A stretch of 22,341 nt of DNA from CAISIP01 sp031403955 (GCA_031403955.1 JANNGR010000049.1:1-22341); one strand, 5' to 3'; shown: positions 7,659-16,293, numbered from the stretch's first letter. Notes: generated by a model not told the origin, from the sequence alone. A program made the numbers and translations.

Positions 7659-8840
7659 TCAGACAAACACATCCACCGAGCCACGGGGCGTCAAGTTGGC
7701 CGGCGTTTCGCCGCCGGTGTGCGCCTTGGCGCTGACCAGGGCGAGGTTCGCGTTATGCACGTTACCTCTGCGCTCCTGGCCGCCACGCCCGTGTTGCGCC
7801 GAGGTTCCGACAAATCCTCCGGACAACACCAGGCCTTGCTGCTCGAGCATCTCCTTCAGGTGCGGCATCGCGTCTTGCAGCAGTTTCCTGGCTTGCGGTT
7901 GGTCCGTGCCAAACTCGACCAAGGCTTCGTTTCCGTGCACCGAAATGCTGACCTCCACCGATCCACCGCCAAACGCTTCGAGTTGCAGTTCGGCCTTTTG
8001 CACGCCGCTGGAAATCCAGTAACTCACTTTCTCGGCCAGTGCCGCCTCAGGCACCGGCGCAGTTGCATCCGGCGCATAAGTCACCCCTGGCGTGGCGCTT
8101 GGGCTAGCAAACGCCGGTTCTGCCCAGGAGCCGGCCAATACCGAAGCCGCCGGCGCGAGCCAGCGTTGCGTCAACGGTCGATCAACGCCGCGGGTGCCTG
8201 CGGCAAGCTGGTCGGCGGGCGCCATAGCCCCAGAGAACAGGGCGCGGTCCAACGCCGTATTGCCAGTTTGCGCGCCACCCATGTCGGCAGCCAACCGGGC
8301 CTGGTTTGCCGCCACGGCGGCGCTTTTCGCCGAAAACAGCGACCCCGCATCCAGCATCGGGGCCTCCAACGCACCAACATCCGGGGGCTTTTTTGCGACC
8401 GATGCCGCACTCGCGGCTGCCGGGCAAATAACGCTGCCATCCGGGGCAGCAAGGTCCGCCACGCCACGCATGCCGTGTGGCATGCGGGCCAACGGCCGCC
8501 TGCCAGCGGCGCCGGCGGGAAATTCATCCTCGGCGGCCAACACGAGCGTGGCCGGCTCCGCCGTCGCCGCGGCCGGGATCGGGTTTTGCGCCTGCAAGGC
8601 CAGAGGATCGGACGGCGCCAGTGGCGGCTGCGCAGCGGCGCACCCGTCGAGCGCCGCTGCCGCATTGGCAACCAGCTCCGGGTCGGCATCCGGTTCCAGC
8701 GCCGTCAACAATGCAAAAAAGGACGGCACGGCAGGTGCGATCGAAGCGCCATTTGCGCCAGGCTGCGCCTTGGCTAACCCGGTGCCAGTCCTGCCGACCA
8801 GGTTCGGCATGCTTGCGGCGCCGATTCGATCCATGCTCAT
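7659..8840 (-). CDS. fliK: Flagellar hook-length control protein FliK
   Basis: A 393-residue protein with an Ala/Pro-rich, low-complexity N-terminal two-thirds and a compact C-terminal domain (about 265-345). That domain reads AELQLEAFGGGSVEVSISV, then ALVEFGTDQPQARKLLQDA and LKEMLEQQGLVLSG, which is the Flg_hook domain that switches export specificity by contacting FlhB. The N-terminal region acts as a molecular ruler in known FliK proteins. It starts at 8840 in an ATGA overlap with the fliJ stop, with GGA 7 bases upstream. About 130 bases separate it from fliL, the largest gap inside the operon. Confidence 0.9.
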   Translation of the reverse strand: MSMDRIGAASMPNLVGRTGTGLAKAQPGANGASIAPAVPSFFALLTALEPDADPELVANAAAALDGCAAAQPPLAPSDPLALQAQNPIPAAATAEPATLVLAAEDEFPAGAAGRRPLARMPHGMRGVADLAAPDGSVICPAAASAASVAKKPPDVGALEAPMLDAGSLFSAKSAAVAANQARLAADMGGAQTGNTALDRALFSGAMAPADQLAAGTRGVDRPLTQRWLAPAASVLAGSWAEPAFASPSATPGVTYAPDATAPVPEAALAEKVSYWISSGVQKAELQLEAFGGGSVEVSISVHGNEALVEFGTDQPQARKLLQDAMPHLKEMLEQQGLVLSGGFVGTSAQHGRGGQERRGNVHNANLALVSAKAHTGGETPANLTPRGSVDVFV

Positions 8841-9304
8841 GGTGTTTCCAAAGTGTCAAGGCCCGAACGCAACCGGCGATACTGCGCGGCGGCAAACTCG
8901 TCAAGCTGTTTTTGCTCGCGACCGGCCTGTAATTTGACGCTAGCCAAGCGATTTTTTTCCAGTAGCCGGTTCAGGCTGGCGATCCGAATCTCCGCCTCCA
9001 GCAGGCGTGCCTTGGCGGCCATCCATTCCGTGTTCAAGGACGTGACGGCATTGCCTTGCAGCGCAATCGCCTGCTGCAGCCGGCCCATGAACTGGTAGTA
9101 ATGCTGAATGGTTTGCGCCGTGACGCAGACCTGCGCCGAAAGCGCCCATTTCGATTCGGTCTGGGCCGCGTAATTTTCCAGTTGCTCCATCTGGTCCTGG
9201 GCGCCGCGGCAGTTGTGTTGGATCTGCAGCAACGCCTTAGCGGCGGCATCGCGGTGACGCAGCGCCATGTCGAGGGCCAGCGCAACACTCTTCAGCGCGG
9301 ACAT
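8837..9304 (-). CDS. fliJ: Flagellar export protein FliJ
   Basis: A coiled-coil protein of 155 residues, nearly all helical and charged, with heptad-like runs (LLQIQHNCRGAQDQMEQLEN, ARLLEAEIRIASLNRLLEKN). It belongs to the FliJ family, the stalk-like component that sits in the FliI hexamer and escorts chaperones. I took the ATG at 9304 (MSALKSVALALDMA); a TTG at 9322 would add six residues. The gene lies between fliI and fliK in the conserved order, and its stop overlaps the fliK start. Primary sequence of the family is poorly conserved, so synteny carries much of the weight. Confidence 0.9.
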   Translation of the reverse strand: MSALKSVALALDMALRHRDAAAKALLQIQHNCRGAQDQMEQLENYAAQTESKWALSAQVCVTAQTIQHYYQFMGRLQQAIALQGNAVTSLNTEWMAAKARLLEAEIRIASLNRLLEKNRLASVKLQAGREQKQLDEFAAAQYRRLRSGLDTLETP

Positions 9305-9332
9305 GCCAGGCCCCGGCCGCAAACACGGCTCA

Positions 9333-10745
9333 TCACCGATCGGCCGTTTCGTTCAAGACCGCGAACATGCCGTGCAGGCTGTCTGGCAGCGAAGCCGACG
9401 CAAACATGTCCTGCTGCAAAAACCCGGTCATCGAATCATGCAAGCGTAGCGCCTGGTCGAGGGCCGGGTCTGACCCACTGACGTATGCGCCAATTTGCAC
9501 CAGATCGCGTCCCTTCTCGTGTTTCGAACCAATCGCCCGAAAGCGCCGCGCGAGTTCAAAATGCTCGCGTGACACCACGTTATGCATAACGCGCGACGCC
9601 GATTGCGCGATATCGATCGCCGGGTAATGGCCGGACTCGGCCAACGAGCGCGACAAAACAATATGCCCGTCGAGGATCGCGCGCGCGGCGTCGGCGATCG
9701 GGTCTTGCTGGTCGTCTCCCTCGGACAAGACGGTGTAAAAGGCAGTAATCGAGCCAATGCCATTGGGTCCGTTGCCGCTGCGTTCCACCAACTGCGGCAA
9801 CTTCGCGAAACACGAAGGCGGATAACCCTTGGTCGCCGGCGGCTCGCCAATCGCCAGCGCGATTTCGCGTTGCGCCATCGCATAACGTGTCAGCGAGTCC
9901 ATCAGCAGCAACACATGTTTACCCTTGTCGCGGAAATGTTCGGCCACTGCCGTCGCGTAGGCCGCGCCCTGCATGCGCAACAGCGGCGGTGCATCGGCCG
10001 GGGCGGCTACCACCACCGAACGGGCCCGCCCATCGTCGCCCAATATGTCTTCAATGAACTCCTTTACCTCGCGTCCACGCTCGCCGATCAGCCCGACCAC
10101 GATAACGTCGGCGCTGGTGTAACGGGCCATCATGCCCAGCAGCACGCTTTTGCCCACCCCGGACCCGGAAAACAGGCCAATACGTTGACCACGGCCAACC
10201 GTCAGCAAGGCGTTGATCGCCCGCACACCGGTATCGAGTGCTTCGCGGATCGGAGCCCGGTCCATGGCATTCACCGGCTTGCGATCCAGCGCTACTGACA
10301 ACACGTCGGCAATCGGCCCCTTGCGGTCCATCGGTGCACCATGCGCATCTACCACCCGGCCCAACAAACCGTCTCCCAGGGGAAGGCGCAGCAGGCCGGC
10401 ACCGGGCGGGCCAACCGGGCGCCGCGGCTGGCCCAGACGCGGCACTGGCACATAAGCCGCGGCCGGAACCACTCTTGCCCCGCTGGACAGTCCGTGCACA
10501 TCGCCGGCTGGCATCAGAAACGCGCGATCCTGGGAGAATCCGACCACCTCGGCCAATACCGGTGCCTGTGCCGGCATCAACACCAAACACTGCGATCCAA
10601 CCGGAACGCGTAGTCCGCTAGCCTCCAGCACCAGGCCGGTCAGGCGCGTCAGCGTGCCGCGCAGCTCCAGCGTTACGCCGGCCTTGACCCGCTGGCAGGC
10701 ATCATCCAGAAAATGGCGCCAGGCCGCAGGCTCTTCAATTGGCAT
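9333..10745 (-). CDS. fliI: Flagellum-specific ATPase FliI
   Basis: A 470-residue AAA-like ATPase related to the F1 beta subunit, which energises type III export. Visible features: the Walker A motif GLFSGSGVGKS (190-200), IGERGREVKEF, the conserved VVVAAPADAPPLLRMQG (about 244-260), Walker B HVLLLMDSLTR with D283, and the arginine-rich region EPPATKGYPPSCFAKLPQLVE. Length is typical. The ATG at 10745 lies inside the end of fliH (11-base overlap), with GGAAGAG upstream. The usual AAPADNPP is AAPADAPP here, a minor substitution. Confidence 0.97.
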   Translation of the reverse strand: MPIEEPAAWRHFLDDACQRVKAGVTLELRGTLTRLTGLVLEASGLRVPVGSQCLVLMPAQAPVLAEVVGFSQDRAFLMPAGDVHGLSSGARVVPAAAYVPVPRLGQPRRPVGPPGAGLLRLPLGDGLLGRVVDAHGAPMDRKGPIADVLSVALDRKPVNAMDRAPIREALDTGVRAINALLTVGRGQRIGLFSGSGVGKSVLLGMMARYTSADVIVVGLIGERGREVKEFIEDILGDDGRARSVVVAAPADAPPLLRMQGAAYATAVAEHFRDKGKHVLLLMDSLTRYAMAQREIALAIGEPPATKGYPPSCFAKLPQLVERSGNGPNGIGSITAFYTVLSEGDDQQDPIADAARAILDGHIVLSRSLAESGHYPAIDIAQSASRVMHNVVSREHFELARRFRAIGSKHEKGRDLVQIGAYVSGSDPALDQALRLHDSMTGFLQQDMFASASLPDSLHGMFAVLNETADR

Positions 10746-11418
10746 CGCCGCACTCTTCCCATGGCAGGTTCAGGCCCAGACTGCCCACGGCGCGCCGCCA
10801 GCGGGTGTCCAGGCTACCGTCCACCACCGTTCCGCCCGACAGTACCAGGCATCCTCCGGGCTTGACGTTCGCGTCGGCGATCAACGACAACGAAAGCGCG
10901 CCGAGTTCGGTTTGCAGGGCGCCCTGCATTACCTCAATGTCCAGCGGGTTGAGCCGAACGACCGCGCTCTTGCTATCGGCCGCGAGCAGGCCAAGCGCCT
11001 CCCGTACCACCGGCTGCAGGGCATTCGGGTTGACCGACAACTCATGCCGCAACACCTGCCGGGCCAATTCGCAGCCCAGCTCCAGCACACCCTGCGCCAT
11101 AACCTGTTGCGCCTGCGCCAACTGCTCTTGCGCGGCGTCGAACAATAACGCGAAGCGTTGTGCCGCCACCCGGCCCTGGTCGGCGGCCTGATCGCTGATC
11201 TTGCGCTGGGCGTCGAGAACCGCGTGCGCCTGGCCCTGCACAAACCCCTGCGCGTAGCCCTCCTGCCTCAGGACTTCGTCACGCGCCTGGCCACGCGCCT
11301 GCTGGCGCGCCTTGTCCTGGGCTGCCACCAGCCCGGTCGCCGTGTCGACCGCGCCAAAACTCCAGCGTGAAACGGCGTCGATTTCTTCGCCGGGTACAAA
11401 ACGTGAAAGGTTGCGCAT
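10735..11418 (-). CDS. fliH: Flagellar assembly protein FliH
   Basis: A 227-residue regulator of the FliI ATPase that tethers it to the C ring. The N-terminal part contains LSRFVPGEEID and SRWSFG, which in FliH families contact FliM/FliN. A Gln/Ala-rich helical region with G-containing repeats (EGYAQGFVQGQAHAV) follows, then the C-terminal FliI-binding domain with LARQVLRHELSVNPNALQPVVREAL and GGCLVLSGGTVVDGSLDTRWRR. I chose the ATG at 11418 because AGGT lies about 8 bases upstream and the family N-terminus begins there; a GTG at 11460 would overlap fliG. Confidence 0.93.
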   Translation of the reverse strand: MRNLSRFVPGEEIDAVSRWSFGAVDTATGLVAAQDKARQQARGQARDEVLRQEGYAQGFVQGQAHAVLDAQRKISDQAADQGRVAAQRFALLFDAAQEQLAQAQQVMAQGVLELGCELARQVLRHELSVNPNALQPVVREALGLLAADSKSAVVRLNPLDIEVMQGALQTELGALSLSLIADANVKPGGCLVLSGGTVVDGSLDTRWRRAVGSLGLNLPWEECGDAN

Positions 11419-11434
11419 AGGTTTACCTGCGGCA

Positions 11435-12430
11435 CTAAACCATGGAGTCGTCAGCGCCACCCGCGATAACGATCTGGCCCTCGTCGGACAACCGGCGTAC
11501 CGTCTTCAGAATCTCCTTCTGTTGTGCTTCGACCTCCGACAAACGCATCGGCCCCTTCGATTCGAGATCCTCGCGCAGCGTTTCGGCCGCGCGGGAGGAC
11601 ATGTTGGCCAGAATTTTTTCCTTGAGTTCGGGTTGGGCGCCCTTTAGCGCCGCGATCAGCACGTCCGACGCCACTTCCTTGAGCACCATCTGCACCGATT
11701 TGTCGTCAAGTTTGATCAGGTCGTCGAACACAAACATCTTGTCCATGATCTTCTGCGCCAGGTCCGGGTCCTGGTTGCGTATCGACTCGATCACGGTGCT
11801 TTCCAGATTGTTTCCCATCAGGTTGATCATTTCGGCGGCCGCCTTGACACCGCCCAGCGAAGACTTGCGCACCCGGTCCGCGCCGGCCAACACCTGGAAC
11901 AACACTTCGTTCAGATCCTTGAGCGCCGTCGGTTGAATGCCTTCCATGGTGGCAATGCGCAGCATCACTTCGTTGCGCTGGCGTTCCGACAAGTTTTTCA
12001 ACACCCCGGCGGCTTGGTCGCAGTCGAGATGAACCAAAATGGCGGCCACTATCTGTGGATGTTCGTTGCGCAACAGCTCTGCCACCGAAAGCGGGTCCAT
12101 CCATTTCAGACCTTCGATACCCGACACATCGCCGCCCTGCAAAATGCGGTCAATCAGCAAGGTGGCCTTGTCGTCACCGAGCGCGCGTTTGAGCACCGAG
12201 CGCACATAGTCGCCGGAATCCGCCACCAGCAGGCTCTGGGACGCAGCCACGCCGGTGAACTTCTCCACCACGTCGTCGACGCGTTCGCGCGTGACGGTTT
12301 TGGTCCTGGCTATCGCCTCACCCAGTTTCTGTACCTCCTTGGGCGACAGAAACTTGAAAACCTCAGCCGCTTCGGCCTCTCCGAGCGACATCACCAAAAT
12401 AGCCGCGTCTTGCAATCCGTCTTCAGCCAT
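11435..12430 (-). CDS. fliG: Flagellar motor switch protein FliG
   Basis: A 331-residue rotor protein that contacts the stator and FliF. The N-terminal domain begins EDGLQDAAILVMSLGE with LSPKEVQKLGEA; the middle domain has the EHPQ motif (123-126) in LLRNEHPQIVAAIL; the C-terminal torque helix reads FDDLIKLDDKSVQMVLKEV. The start is taken as ATG 12430, which matches family N-termini. An upstream in-frame TTG at 12451 has a better ribosome site (GAGG, 7 bases) and a 4-base overlap with the fliF stop, so seven extra residues are possible. Confidence 0.95.
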   Translation of the reverse strand: MAEDGLQDAAILVMSLGEAEAAEVFKFLSPKEVQKLGEAIARTKTVTRERVDDVVEKFTGVAASQSLLVADSGDYVRSVLKRALGDDKATLLIDRILQGGDVSGIEGLKWMDPLSVAELLRNEHPQIVAAILVHLDCDQAAGVLKNLSERQRNEVMLRIATMEGIQPTALKDLNEVLFQVLAGADRVRKSSLGGVKAAAEMINLMGNNLESTVIESIRNQDPDLAQKIMDKMFVFDDLIKLDDKSVQMVLKEVASDVLIAALKGAQPELKEKILANMSSRAAETLREDLESKGPMRLSEVEAQQKEILKTVRRLSDEGQIVIAGGADDSMV

Positions 12431-12447
12431 ATGTTCGTCCGCCCGGC

Positions 12448-14130
12448 TCAAACCGGCGCCTCGTTACCCATCCACCCTTTGACGATGTTGGCAACCGCGG
12501 CGGGATTGTCACGCGTCAGTTGGCGCGCGTCCTCCAGTCGCAGTTGTTGCGGCGTAACCGTCGCCGCCGGCTGGCCGGCGTCGGACGTCAGCAATGGCGG
12601 CCGTTCCGGTTCTTCGGCCACCACCGAATCGAGTTGTCCGGCCTGGCTCGGCCGCGCCGCCGATGCCAGCGTTCGCAACGCCGGGCGCACCAGACCGAGC
12701 AGCACCAGCGCGCCGAACAGCAGGGTACCGATTGGCCAGGCAAAACTGCGCGCGAGTTCCTGCGCTTCGGGCTGCTTCCACAACGGCAAGTCGGTCAGCG
12801 TCAGTTTCTCGGTGGCAAACGGCGCGTTCATCAGGTTCACCGAGTCGCCGCGCTCCTTGTTGAACCCGATCGTCTCGCGCACCAGGGCCGTCATTTTCTC
12901 GATTTGCTCAGGGCTCAGCGGTGCCGTAACGGTCTTGCCTTTGTCATCGGTGACGGTCTGGTGGTTAAGCACCACGGCGGCACTGATGCGTTTCACCAGC
13001 CCGGTGCTGCCCCGCACCACGCGCACCGTCTTGTCGACTTCGTAGTTGATGATCGATTCGCGCTTGCCGCCGCCGGTCGCGCCGGCACCGATGGCGCCGC
13101 CGGCGCCAGCCAATGTCTGCGCGACGCCGTTTACGGGCGCTGCGGCCGCGCCGGGCGGCTGGTTGGAGGTGGCGCCGGGCACACCCGAGGGCGCGGCGCC
13201 GGAGCCACCCGCGTTGCCGCTCTCCACCACCTGCTGGCTGCGAATGGCGCTCGAGTCCGGTGCCTGATTGGGCTTGTGCGACTCGGATGTCGATTCGGTC
13301 TGGGAGAAATCAAGCTCGGCGGTGACTTGCGCCTTGACGTTCTTGCGCCCCACGACCGGCTCCAGAATGTCCAGTATGCGCCGGCTGTAAAGCTGCTCGA
13401 GCTGTTGAACATACTGCAGTTGCTGCGGTTCGACGCCGAGCACGCCGTCGGCGCCGTTGGATGGCGTGGACAACAGCTTGCCGGTGTCATCCAGCACACT
13501 GACCGCCGCCGGGGTCAATTCAGGAACGCTGGATGCCACCAGATGGATGATGCCGGCCAGTTGTGCCCGGTCCAGCGTGCGCGCCGGGTGCAGGCTGACC
13601 AACACCGAAGCCGAGGGTTTCTGCTGCTCGCGAAAGAAGCCGTTCTGGTTCGGCAAAGCCAGATGAACGCGGGCGCTTTGCACCGACGACAGGGCCTGGA
13701 TGGAGCGCGTCAACTCACCTTCGAGCCCGCGCTGGAATGTCAACCGTTCCTGAAACTGGGTCATACCAAAGCGATTCGATTCCATCATTTCAAAGCCGGC
13801 CACCGATCCTTTGGGCAAGCCGAGCGAAGCCAGCCGCAAGCGGGTGTCGTGCACCCGGTCGGCCGGCACCAGAATCGCGCCGCCGCCATCGGCGTGTTTG
13901 TAGGGCACATTCATCTGCGACAACTGCGCCACGATCGCCCCGCCGTCCTTGTCGGCAAGGTTGGCATACAGAACGCGCCATTCGGCCTGGCGGCCCATCA
14001 AGACACCAACCAAACCGACCACCACCAGCAGGCCGATGCCTAAAGCCAGGCGCAGCCTCTGGCCGGGCTCAAGGCCAGCCAGGCGCTGCGAAAAAGACGG
14101 GTTGACGGAAATAGTTGCTACTGCGGACAT
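12448..14130 (-). CDS. fliF: Flagellar MS-ring protein FliF
   Basis: A 560-residue membrane protein that forms the MS ring. The first transmembrane helix lies around 27-46 (LALGIGLLVVVGLVGVLM) and the second around 443-465 (FAWPIGTLLFGALVLLGLV). Between them are the ring-building motifs (VLYANLADKDGGAIVAQL, MTQFQERLTFQRGLEGEL, SARVHLALP), a Gly/Ala/Pro-rich periplasmic insert near 305-360 and INYEVDKTVRVV. The C-terminal FliG-binding tail ends VANIVKGWMGNE. It is the first gene of the long operon. No clear ribosome site is visible before the ATG. Confidence 0.96.
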   Translation of the reverse strand: MSAVATISVNPSFSQRLAGLEPGQRLRLALGIGLLVVVGLVGVLMGRQAEWRVLYANLADKDGGAIVAQLSQMNVPYKHADGGGAILVPADRVHDTRLRLASLGLPKGSVAGFEMMESNRFGMTQFQERLTFQRGLEGELTRSIQALSSVQSARVHLALPNQNGFFREQQKPSASVLVSLHPARTLDRAQLAGIIHLVASSVPELTPAAVSVLDDTGKLLSTPSNGADGVLGVEPQQLQYVQQLEQLYSRRILDILEPVVGRKNVKAQVTAELDFSQTESTSESHKPNQAPDSSAIRSQQVVESGNAGGSGAAPSGVPGATSNQPPGAAAAPVNGVAQTLAGAGGAIGAGATGGGKRESIINYEVDKTVRVVRGSTGLVKRISAAVVLNHQTVTDDKGKTVTAPLSPEQIEKMTALVRETIGFNKERGDSVNLMNAPFATEKLTLTDLPLWKQPEAQELARSFAWPIGTLLFGALVLLGLVRPALRTLASAARPSQAGQLDSVVAEEPERPPLLTSDAGQPAATVTPQQLRLEDARQLTRDNPAAVANIVKGWMGNEAPV

Positions 14131-14303
14131 TGGGTGTTTTGAAACCTGGCGGCGCGACGTTGCGCCACCGATGCAGCCGATTATTCGGGTTCACGGCGCG
14201 AACATTGGCGTGATAAGCCCGGCAATCACCCACCAATTCGGGTCAGTTGCGAACGCTGGCGCCACTAGCATCAGGCAAGCCTCAATCTTCCCGAAAGCAG
14301 ACT

Positions 14304-14621
14304 ATGGATCTTCGACTTACAGCCACCAGCATGCCGGTTGCGGTCCGTCCGGCCGCGGCGCCGGGCATTACATCGGGCAAGCCGGCGAATGGTATTGATG
14401 CCGGTTTTTCAGGCGCCCTGAAGAACGCGCTTCAGGCCGTCAGCACGGCGCAAAATCACGCCACCCAGTTGCAACGCGAAGTGCAGCTGGAAAACCCGGC
14501 CGTCAGTCTGGAAGAAACCATGGTCGCGATACAGAAAGCGCAGATCGGGTTTCAGGCCACGCTGCATGTGCGCAACCGCATGGTGCAGGCCTATACCGAC
14601 ATAATGAACATGCAGGTTTGA
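14304..14621 (+). CDS. fliE: Flagellar hook-basal body protein FliE
   Basis: A 105-residue export-substrate protein joining the MS ring to the rod. The C-terminal half contains FSGALKNALQAVSTAQNHAT, NPAVSLEETMVAIQKAQIGF and the end RNRMVQAYTDIMNMQV, which is the highly conserved FliE signature. The ATG at 14304 gives exactly the usual length; an in-frame start at 14247 would add an unconserved leader. Here fliE points away from fliF across a 173-bp gap instead of leading the fliF operon. Confidence 0.95.
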   Translation: MDLRLTATSMPVAVRPAAAPGITSGKPANGIDAGFSGALKNALQAVSTAQNHATQLQREVQLENPAVSLEETMVAIQKAQIGFQATLHVRNRMVQAYTDIMNMQV

Positions 14622-14673
14622 CCGTGGCTCAGGGGCCTGGCAACGCCCAGGCGAAGCAAGTTAAAGTGGCCGC

Positions 14674-15111
14674 ATGGACAAAACCGCGTTGCCGACCCGA
14701 TTACAGGCTGCATTGGCGCCCGCGGGCCCGGTATTGACGGCTGTCCTGGCGCGTTTTCCCCAGGCGCTGTCGCTTTATGTGTTTGGCAGCCAGGAGCAAG
14801 GCACGGCAGGGTCTGAGAGTGACCTCGATCTTGCGCTGCTGGTGGCTGGTTATGCCGACCCGGTTCAGTTATGGGATCTGGCAGGTTCACTGTCCGATGT
14901 GGCGGGTTGCACGGTCGACCTGCTGGACCTGCGCGCCGCAACCACTGTCATGCAGTACCAGGTTGTCATGACCGGTCGCCGCCTGTGGGCCAAGGACATT
15001 CAAGCCGATCTGTTTGAAAGTTTTGTGTTGAGTGAAAAGACCGCACTCGATACCGCAAGGTCCGGGCTGTTGTCAGACATTCAAAAAGCCGGACGAATCC
15101 ATGCCCGATGA
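14674..15111 (+). CDS. mntA: MntA-type nucleotidyltransferase antitoxin
   Basis: A 145-residue minimal nucleotidyltransferase. The catalytic motif GS-x10-DxD is intact: G38-S39 (FGSQ) and D50/D52 (SDLDLALL), with a third acidic residue probably D82 in TVDLLDL. In the characterised MntA-HepT systems the antitoxin AMPylates a tyrosine of the HepT RNase and so silences it. The next gene overlaps it by 11 bases and has the HepT motif, which supports the pairing. No strong ribosome site was seen before the ATG. Its position between fliE and fliT suggests insertion into a flagellar locus. Confidence 0.88.
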   Translation: MDKTALPTRLQAALAPAGPVLTAVLARFPQALSLYVFGSQEQGTAGSESDLDLALLVAGYADPVQLWDLAGSLSDVAGCTVDLLDLRAATTVMQYQVVMTGRRLWAKDIQADLFESFVLSEKTALDTARSGLLSDIQKAGRIHAR

Positions 15112-15532
15112 CATTCTGATCAACAAGGCAGCCACGATCGAGCGTTGCGTGGCCCGAGCCCGCGAAGAGTACAACCGTGACCCAAGCAGTTTCGGCACCG
15201 ATTTCACCCGGCAGGATGCCGCAATCTTGAATGTGCAGCGTGCCTGCGAAGCAGCGTTGGACATGGGCCAACACCTAATCCGCCGTGAGCGTCTGGGCGT
15301 GCCGCAAGGGGCCCGTGATGTGTTCGATCTGCTCGCGCTTGGCGGCTGGATTGACCAGCCGCTGGCGGACGCATTGAAGCGCATGGTTGGATTCCGCAAC
15401 ATCGCGGTTCACGACTACCAGAGCCTGCAACTTCCGATTACGGTAAATGTCATCACGCTGCATCTAGCTGAATTTTTGCAATACACCGAATTGCTGTTGA
15501 AACGCGATGGCCGCTCGGGCACCGTGGGCTAA
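15101..15532 (+). CDS. hepT: HepT-type HEPN RNase toxin
   Basis: A 143-residue helical protein of the HEPN superfamily. The active-site motif Rx4HxY is seen as R99-N-I-A-V-H104-D-Y106 in GFRNIAVHDYQ. In the known family R and H cleave RNA, and Y is the residue AMPylated by MntA. Other family features are the conserved helix ILNVQRACEAALDMGQHLI and the loop ARDVFDLLALGGWI. The ATG at 15101 lies inside the end of mntA. The stop overlaps the convergent fliT stop by 4 bases, so transcripts may read into fliT antisense. Confidence 0.9.
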   Translation: MPDDILINKAATIERCVARAREEYNRDPSSFGTDFTRQDAAILNVQRACEAALDMGQHLIRRERLGVPQGARDVFDLLALGGWIDQPLADALKRMVGFRNIAVHDYQSLQLPITVNVITLHLAEFLQYTELLLKRDGRSGTVG

Positions 15533-15828
15533 TGCAACAACTGCTGCAGGCTGTCGAACTTCTTCTCAAAATGCGCCAGCCATGGCTCGGCCAGATACCG
15601 AATCTGCGCGTCGTGGTTCAGGATGCGCTGCATGATGCGGGTTTTCTCCGCGCGCTGCTCCGGCGGCAGATTTTCGCTGCGCGACTTGTAGCGCAACTGC
15701 TCGATCAGAACCGCGCAGGCGCCCTCAAGGCGCACCACCTCGTCCCAATCCTCGCACTTGGCGGCTTCGAGCATTTTGCGACTGCTGTCTTCAATCGCCC
15801 GGTAGTAGTCAATCAATACCTGCTGCAT
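15529..15828 (-). CDS. fliT: Flagellar chaperone FliT-like protein
   Basis: A small helical protein of 99 residues (MQQVLIDYYRAIEDSSRKML, then a helix around DWDEVVRLEGACAVLIEQL and a C-terminal helix). Length, all-helical makeup and place after fliS match FliT, the FliD export chaperone that in enterobacteria also binds FlhDC. The ribosome site AGGAG lies 7 bases before the ATG. It is separated from fliS by 17 bases and is clearly the last gene of that operon. The family is divergent, so the function is inferred from size and synteny. Confidence 0.8.
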   Translation of the reverse strand: MQQVLIDYYRAIEDSSRKMLEAAKCEDWDEVVRLEGACAVLIEQLRYKSRSENLPPEQRAEKTRIMQRILNHDAQIRYLAEPWLAHFEKKFDSLQQLLH

Positions 15829-15845
15829 GTGCGATCTCCTGGCCT

Positions 15846-16265
15846 TCAGGCAGCCAGCAATTGTGGGGCGGCAAATCCGCTAATCTGTTTCCAGCCGTTT
15901 GCCACCGGCTCAATCAAGCTGATTACCTCGCGCAAGGCGGCATCGTCGTTGCGTGCATTGGCTTGGGTCAGGCGCACTACACAGTAAGCATACAGATCCT
16001 GCAGGTTGGCGGCAAGTTCCCCACCTTGTTGCAGATTCAGTGCGCACTTCAGGCCCTCTTCCAGAATTCGCACCGCGATCACGATCTGCTGGCATTTGCT
16101 TTTGACGTCACCGCGTTGCATGGCAGCGCGGGCGGAACCGATGGCAAGCAACAAACCATCAAACAACATATCCACCAGGTCGTGCGGGTTGGCCCGCCCA
16201 ACACTGGTCTCAATACCAACCTGTCTATAAGCCGAAGCCGGCCGGCTACCGTGTTGCATGAACAT
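15846..16265 (-). CDS. fliS: Flagellin chaperone FliS
   Basis: A 139-residue export chaperone that binds the flagellin C-terminus. Signatures include AYRQVGIETSV (about 12-22), PHDLVDMLFDGLLLAI, the GLKCALNLQQGGELAANLQDLYAYC region and VRLTQANARNDDAALREV, all typical of FliS. The ATG at 16265 has AAGGA 8 bases upstream; a second ATG two codons later is possible. A strong sigma-28-like promoter lies about 30 bases upstream (16294-16320), so fliS and fliT are probably late, FliA-dependent genes. Confidence 0.95.
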   Translation of the reverse strand: MFMQHGSRPASAYRQVGIETSVGRANPHDLVDMLFDGLLLAIGSARAAMQRGDVKSKCQQIVIAVRILEEGLKCALNLQQGGELAANLQDLYAYCVVRLTQANARNDDAALREVISLIEPVANGWKQISGFAAPQLLAA

Positions 16266-16293
16266 GTTTCAAGTCCTTGAATCTATGTTACTT

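Noticed and set aside
7233..8777. Long plus-strand open frame opposite fliK and fliL
   Set aside because: Its composition is rich in Arg, Gly and Gln with no domain, and it lies fully antisense to well-supported genes; GC-rich DNA gives such shadow frames.
12520..14043. 507-codon plus-strand open frame opposite fliF
   Set aside because: Antisense shadow of a conserved gene with low-complexity Arg/Gly/His translation and no recognisable motif.
14266..14282. Sigma-54-like site facing fliF
   Set aside because: Only the GG and GC cores and a few further bases match; too weak to call a promoter.
14635..14653. Hairpin GCCTGG/CCAGGC between fliE and mntA
   Set aside because: Short stem with no T-run; not enough to call a terminator.
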